From contig OZ059894.1 of the NCBI GenBank assembly GCA_964057225.1, positions 17,452,476 through 17,516,475 of the forward strand: a stretch of 64,000 nt of DNA, given 5' to 3'. The translations under genes and the position numbers were made by a program. The notes beneath the pieces are model-generated. The model worked only from the letters and a program-made list of their open reading frames with translations. It did not search any database and had not been told where the DNA came from. Positions 59,643 through 64,000 of the stretch are shown here, piece by piece. Within the stretch, counting starts at the first letter, position 1. Every line of letters starts with the position of its first letter. The stretch comes from Auanema rhodensis (taxonomy: Eukaryota > Nematoda > Chromadorea > Rhabditida > Rhabditidae).

Positions 59643-60779
59643 TTGCTTATTGTAGTTGCAAATATTCTTTAAAGATAAACTTAATAAGATTATTCTCTAA
59701 AGAATTGAGAGGTCGAAACTTTCTGTTTGCCGCCAGATACCGCATTACGTACAGGACAATACAGTACACCATTAATTAAAACAATTTGGTGAAGTATTAC
59801 TTGATTCAGTCAGTTTTTCTTATATTTCAGCTATATTAAAATGTATTAAGTAGTTAAATATGATTAAATTATAAGACTAATTTCTATATTTTACTTTGTA
59901 TTTCCTTTTTTTATAATTATAAGTCTGCGAAATGTCGTTATGCTAGTATTTCAACTGTGCCAAGTTAAAAACAAAATTCAAGCACTGAAAACCTCCATCG
60001 GTTCAACGAAAAATTTTCCAGGAACAGAGAAACACATCAAAGACAAAGCAGCTGATGAGGTTGTGAAGCAAAACCGGTTTAGGATGCGCTATGTAACAAG
60101 CTTGCACACTGAGATTATTCCTTTATTTAGACACTTTTATCTTACGAACCTTTTGTTTTTTGTAAATTGAGGAGGAACATCATTATGTTTTATTATATAA
60201 AGAGCGGGTGACTTTTTGCTTGCAAGCTTTGCAATTTGTTATGTTTAAAAAAGAACTTTAATTCAATTCAAGCAATGCTTTTTTCTTTGCTGAACCCCGA
60301 GTTTGAAAGTAGGAAATTCAAAGGCGACGACATTTTTCTGGTTAATAGAAAGATAGAAAGATAGAAATAATTGAAATAAATATAGAATGAAAAACCGTTT
60401 GTGAAAATCATGAAGTACTCAACTTTCCTGTTGTGCAATAGATATCCGGATGGTACTCACTGAACCATTTGAATTGAAAATATTTGACAGTGAACTCTAG
60501 AGGTCGCTTTGTTTGTCTTCTATTCTACAAAAATTACCCAGCAATGACCGCTTCGCCCTCTGAAACCTTTTATCTCTCTTGTATTCGCCTTCTGTTTGCT
60601 GTTTGAAAGGCTTGCATTTGGTTTGGTACTCTATTTCCGGTGCTTGTTTAACTTCCCATCTCCCTTTGCTGTGCTGCCTTAAGGCAAGATTCCTGACTCC
60701 ACTCTGAACCTGCTCATTTACAAAATTTCTTCTTTCTTGTGCTCATACTCTCATTCATAGCATTCTTCTCTCCCGAATC
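59643..60779. other. Intergenic region with one weak ORF
   Basis: About 1.1 kb between CHK1 (-) and the next + strand candidates. A 76-codon + strand ORF at 59940-60170 contains a lysine-rich helical stretch and a hydrophobic end but has no acceptor or known motif, so it is left unassigned. From about 60500 the + strand becomes pyrimidine-rich. Confidence 0.4.
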
Positions 60780-61020
60780 ATGTCAAGCAATATTTCTCTC
60801 CTTTTATGTACATTAATGACCTTCATAAGAAAAATCCGGTATCCACTTCAAGTCAATGCTCCAAATCTAAAAATACAAATCTCGAGTGTCAAATAAGATA
60901 ATCCAAATAGGAAAATGGCATCATTTTCCACAGGATGCTGTTCAAAAGATATGGAGAGATGGTAAACTACCGGATTCATTTGGAGAGGAGTTCAAGAAAA
61001 AAATTGCAAAAACTACCTAA
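60780..61020 (+). CDS. Possible 64-residue two-exon gene
   Basis: Exon 1 (60780-60887) starts MSSNISLLLCTLMTFI, a hydrophobic start that could be a signal peptide. A 46-bp intron with a weak donor (GTCAAA) and a good acceptor (TTTTCCACAG) leads to exon 2 (60934-61020), which encodes DAVQKIWRDGKLPDSFG and a Lys-rich end before TAA. An acceptor-like CATTCATAG lies about 20 bases before the ATG. Exon 2 has protein-like composition in AT-rich surroundings. No family is recognised; exon 1 is the weaker part. Confidence 0.35.
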
Positions 61021-62756
61021 AATATTTTTGAAATAAGCCACGTCGAATTAAGTGTGTTGCAAAACGGGCAAACTATTTGACAGATTTCTTGGGGCAAAAA
61101 ACGATCGTGATAGTAAAAAGCTGCGAGCAATTTTATGAATTTTGACATAAAAAAGACTTTTCTCTATTTTAATATGAAACACTTGGTTTCAATCAAATGT
61201 AATGTGCGTATTTCTTGGATTCACCTTAACAAACTAGATCCATCACAAACAAACAGAAAATGTAAGTTGAACATGTGTTCGTTCTTATGGATTAGCAGAA
61301 AATTATTTTTTGTTTCTACTAAGGAAAAGATGTTTAATCTATCAGCTTCACTTATTAACATGGATGGTCAACAAACATCGGCAACTAGTCTAAAAACATT
61401 CCGTTTTCGGTCCGAAAATGTATTAAAACCATGCCTTCTGCAGCAAAGAAGAAAAACAAAAAAACCAGACCAGAACATGATAATCATATAATCAACCACG
61501 ATGATGATGAAAAGTGATGATTACATCAAACTAGGTAAACACACTAAGATTCTATTATCAGCATGAAGGAATTCGCTTTTACCATCTGCATAAGCAAAAA
61601 ATATGAAGGCTTTTTAGCATTATGATGTTTCCATCTCATAATCTTGGAATGTTTTCTTCTTTTTTTCTATAGCAACTAAACCAACTCAAAACAATGAAAC
61701 CGAACAATATAACTTTGAAATCTGTATATGATTGCATGGACAAGTACTTGAAATTCTTTTTTTCTTCCAAAAGAAAAATAAAATAATCAGGTGATATAAG
61801 ATACGATACAGAATCAAGACTTTTTTCTTTACAGTCGGATTACAAACAATTTTAAATTACAAAGGAAAACAGATTTATTCGTGTACGTCAAATTAGAAGA
61901 ATTAAAATGTTCAGGGATGTAATGTTTCTGAGATCGTAGCAGAGAAAAAAAAATTATTCATTAAGCTATATTTAAATATGAATATAGTGATGTATATATT
62001 AAACATATGTAGATTGTCATACCGACGTCATTGTTGGAAGACCTATCAACTTCAAGAACAAAGTGATGTTGATTTCGCTCATTGTGTTGTCATTTTTCTA
62101 TCTTTCACAGGCTTGAGAAAATTATATTTCTTCAGATTTCAAAACAGAAGCCTGTATCTTATTGGCTTTTTATTCTTCTTTTTCATCTCTTTCTCTTTTA
62201 ATTCTTAATATGAAATGCATAGTGATCTTGCCTAGAACAACGGTATGATGATTTTGTATTTGTTGTTTCAATTCATCTATTTGATCTGAGCACACAATCG
62301 CTTCTCCCTATTCGCTTTGACTATCTTCTCTCTTCCCTCTCACTCCCACATCTTTTATTCTCTGATTCGATTGATTCTTATGTCTTCTTATGTCTTCTTA
62401 CGCTTTCTGTGAACCTTTAACCCACTTCTCCCTCATGTATGTATGAGCTACCGCTCTCTTTCTTCTCTCTGTTTTGTTCATATTGTCTGTCGATGACTTA
62501 CCAAACTCCAGACTCCCTTAGACACCTCACATCTCTCAATTTCGCATGCTTCTCAACACTGTTCATCCTAAACTTTCTCTTCTCCCCATCGGCTCTGTTT
62601 TCTTCGCTGTCCTGAAGCCAGCCCAGCAACTCCGTACAGGGCCACTGACCCCGCCCTTGTGCCCTCAGGTGATATTTAAGGATTCTGCTTGTCCTTTCTT
62701 CGCTAAACAGCCTAAACTCAAGCTTCAGAAGCAGTCTTCTATTTCTTACAGTCAAT
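61021..62756. promoter_or_regulatory. Gene-poor region before the lustrin-type gene
   Basis: About 1.7 kb. Stop-rich AT DNA up to about 62200, with an open + strand stretch at 61135-61491 that lacks motifs and has unspliced donor-like sites inside. From about 62270 to 62750 the + strand is strongly pyrimidine-rich and leads to the acceptor TTATTTCTTACAG at about 62751, six bases before the next ATG. This part is likely promoter plus outron. Confidence 0.4.
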
Positions 62757-64000
62757 ATGTCTCTCCGGATAGTTTCTGTTATAGCCATTATGGTACGTTT
62801 ACAATAAATATCTAACAATTATAATTATATAATAATATCATCTAATAATACGATTTTCAGGCTCTTTCTATTAATGCTCTCGATTTGTGTGAATACTACC
62901 AAAGAATTGGAAAACTTCATGAGCATCCAGAATGTGCACCTCGTGGACGCCCAGAAGAAGAAATTGATATTTATGTGCCTGAGATTACCACAACTGAAGC
63001 TCCACGCATCGGGTTCTGCTCCAGGTGTGTAAAATTTTGCAGTTAATTGCAAATTTTTTTTATTTACAGTTCTGCTGCTTTGATTCAATGTACAGCTGAT
63101 AGCATTACATGTCCCTTGTCAGGCCAAATATGTATTCAATCTGACGGAGAAAAGTGTTGTCAAATCGTTACTGCTGGTGAGTTAACTGTTCATTCCGTTA
63201 ACTATAGACGTTTTATCTCTGAAAAAAAAGAATATATTGCTTTTGAGTACATTTCATCATTTCTTTGATTTGAGAACTATAGAGACCAGGTTTCTGAATT
63301 AGACTTCAAATAGATCAAACTGTTTGACAATGAAAAAAGAAAGCAAAAATTGCATCTTTAATGAGAACAAAAGCTTTGAGAGCAACGGTCATGGTCTTCC
63401 GTTTTTCTAATTGATCTCAATTCTGGAAATGAAATGTTGACCTCCGGGGTATCGCGAGGTTGCTCATAGATCAGCTGGTGCACCCTCCAGGTACAGCTCA
63501 TACTCTCGCGGTTGTCCAGCATAGCGCTTTTCCAAAACAAATATTATCATTCGAGACCAACAAAAGCTCAAAGAATTCTAGACCCGCTAGATTAGTTGTG
63601 CGAAACTCTTATTTGAGCATGATCCTATCTCTTCTTTTCTTTAATAATACCATAAGCAGGTCAGAACGGTATCAAGTGAACTCAGTCAAGCAATCCTCTT
63701 TTGGGACAGAGCAAGATATCTAGTTTCTGAGCAGCAGCATGAATATGAAATAAGCAGGCCAGCTTGAAACTGAACCTGCTTTTCAAAGCATTTTAATCTT
63801 CTTTCCTCAGGGTACACTTGGCCTTGAAAACAAAATATTTTATAAAAGATGTGAAACTCAAATATTTGACTCAAATTTCTGCAGGTATCCCAGCATCTCA
63901 AATCAACTCCAAAGTTGGAGACTGCCCACGACCTCTTGGAATTTCAGTTCTTCAGGTTTCGTTATGCTTTCTTTTTATTCATATCTTAATTGCTGCAGGA
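62757..64000 (+). CDS. Secreted lustrin-type Cys-rich protein (5' part only)
   Basis: Exons 62757-62792, 62861-63024, 63070-63176, 63885-63955 and a fifth starting at 63999; the gene continues beyond the window. The start MSLRIVSVIAIMALSINA is a signal peptide. Next comes an acidic/Pro region (APRGRPEEEIDIYVPEITTT) and an EAP linker like those in the large Kunitz protein. A lustrin/WAP-like motif follows, CTADSITCPLSGQICIQS then GEKCCQ, and the beginning of another Cys motif (VGDCPRPLGI). These motifs occur in nematode extracellular proteins, often with Kunitz domains. An acceptor stands six bases before the ATG. Intron 3 (63177-63884) is long and has a GC-rich island. Matrix or inhibitor function is inferred. 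Confidence 0.8.

Noticed and set aside
59940-60170. A 76-codon + strand ORF with a Lys-rich helix.
   Set aside because: No acceptor before the start, no motif and no partner exon; left unassigned.
61135-61491. A 118-codon + strand ORF.
   Set aside because: Composition is like the AT-rich background and it contains an unspliced strong donor; no motif.
62498-62818. Open frames on both strands over the start of the lustrin-type gene.
   Set aside because: They conflict with the spliced frame that encodes the signal peptide and Cys motif, and follow from pyrimidine bias.
1-64000. CRISPR arrays, insertion sequences, rRNA genes, intact tRNA genes and transposase or reverse transcriptase remnants.
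   Set aside because: None seen; repeats present are microsatellites and coding repeats, and no mobile-element protein motif was recognised.

Overview
This is nuclear DNA of a nematode. Protein genes are split by many short introns (mostly 40-60 bp) with TTTTCAG-type acceptors, several start codons sit 0-22 bp after an acceptor with no exon before it (the mark of spliced-leader trans-splicing), and the gene set is worm-like: troponin T, an MLT-11-like multi-Kunitz molting protein, a STAT with no room for an N-terminal domain, and closely packed same-strand genes. The DNA is AT-rich with long pyrimidine tracts. The species cannot be named from the sequence.

Layout. 1-370: 3' end of a secreted Cys-containing protein (+). 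533-3175: troponin T (-), with a probable 12-nt alternative exon. 3808-4233: 87-residue secreted Cys peptide (+). 4809-6784: secreted proline-rich protein with a Cys-rich tail (-). 7.0-12.8 kb: no convincing gene. 12784-14406: galactose mutarotase (-). 14.4-22.1 kb: no convincing gene, large CT/GA microsatellites, and the likely promoter of the next gene. 22132-34961: the dominant gene, a 3219-residue secreted matrix protein with 11 Kunitz domains, one thyroglobulin type-1 domain, two antistasin-like repeats, four lustrin-type Cys motifs and a 3.6-kb mucin-like exon (+). 35624-40957: SLC46/PCFT-like MFS transporter (-) with three alternative first exons. 41210-41404: small ORF with its own acceptor (-). 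41583-45467: glucosidase II alpha subunit (-). 48020-50060: TYW2/TRMT12 tRNA wybutosine enzyme (+). 50219-50769: 134-residue protein in four short exons (-). 51116-51870: small secreted protein with a CUB-like and an LDLa-like region (-). 52206-55168: STAT (-). 55923-56148: 57-residue secreted peptide (+). 56236-57348: HDHD2-like HAD phosphatase (-). 57622-59642: CHK1 kinase (-). 60780-61020: possible 64-residue two-exon gene (+). 62757-end: start of another lustrin-type secreted protein (+).

The genes do not form one pathway. Two themes recur. Secreted or cuticle-type proteins (the Kunitz protein, lustrin-type proteins, proline-rich protein and small peptides) occupy much of the window. Same-strand neighbours with short gaps (glucosidase II, small ORF, SLC46; and CHK1, HDHD2) look like trans-spliced operons. 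The observations most worth following are the three start exons of the SLC46 gene, the troponin T microexon, the paired loss of one disulfide in Kunitz domain 9, and several short multi-exon genes that simple ORF scanning would miss. All gene models were built by eye from splice signals and reading frame; family names rest on recognised motifs, not on a database search.
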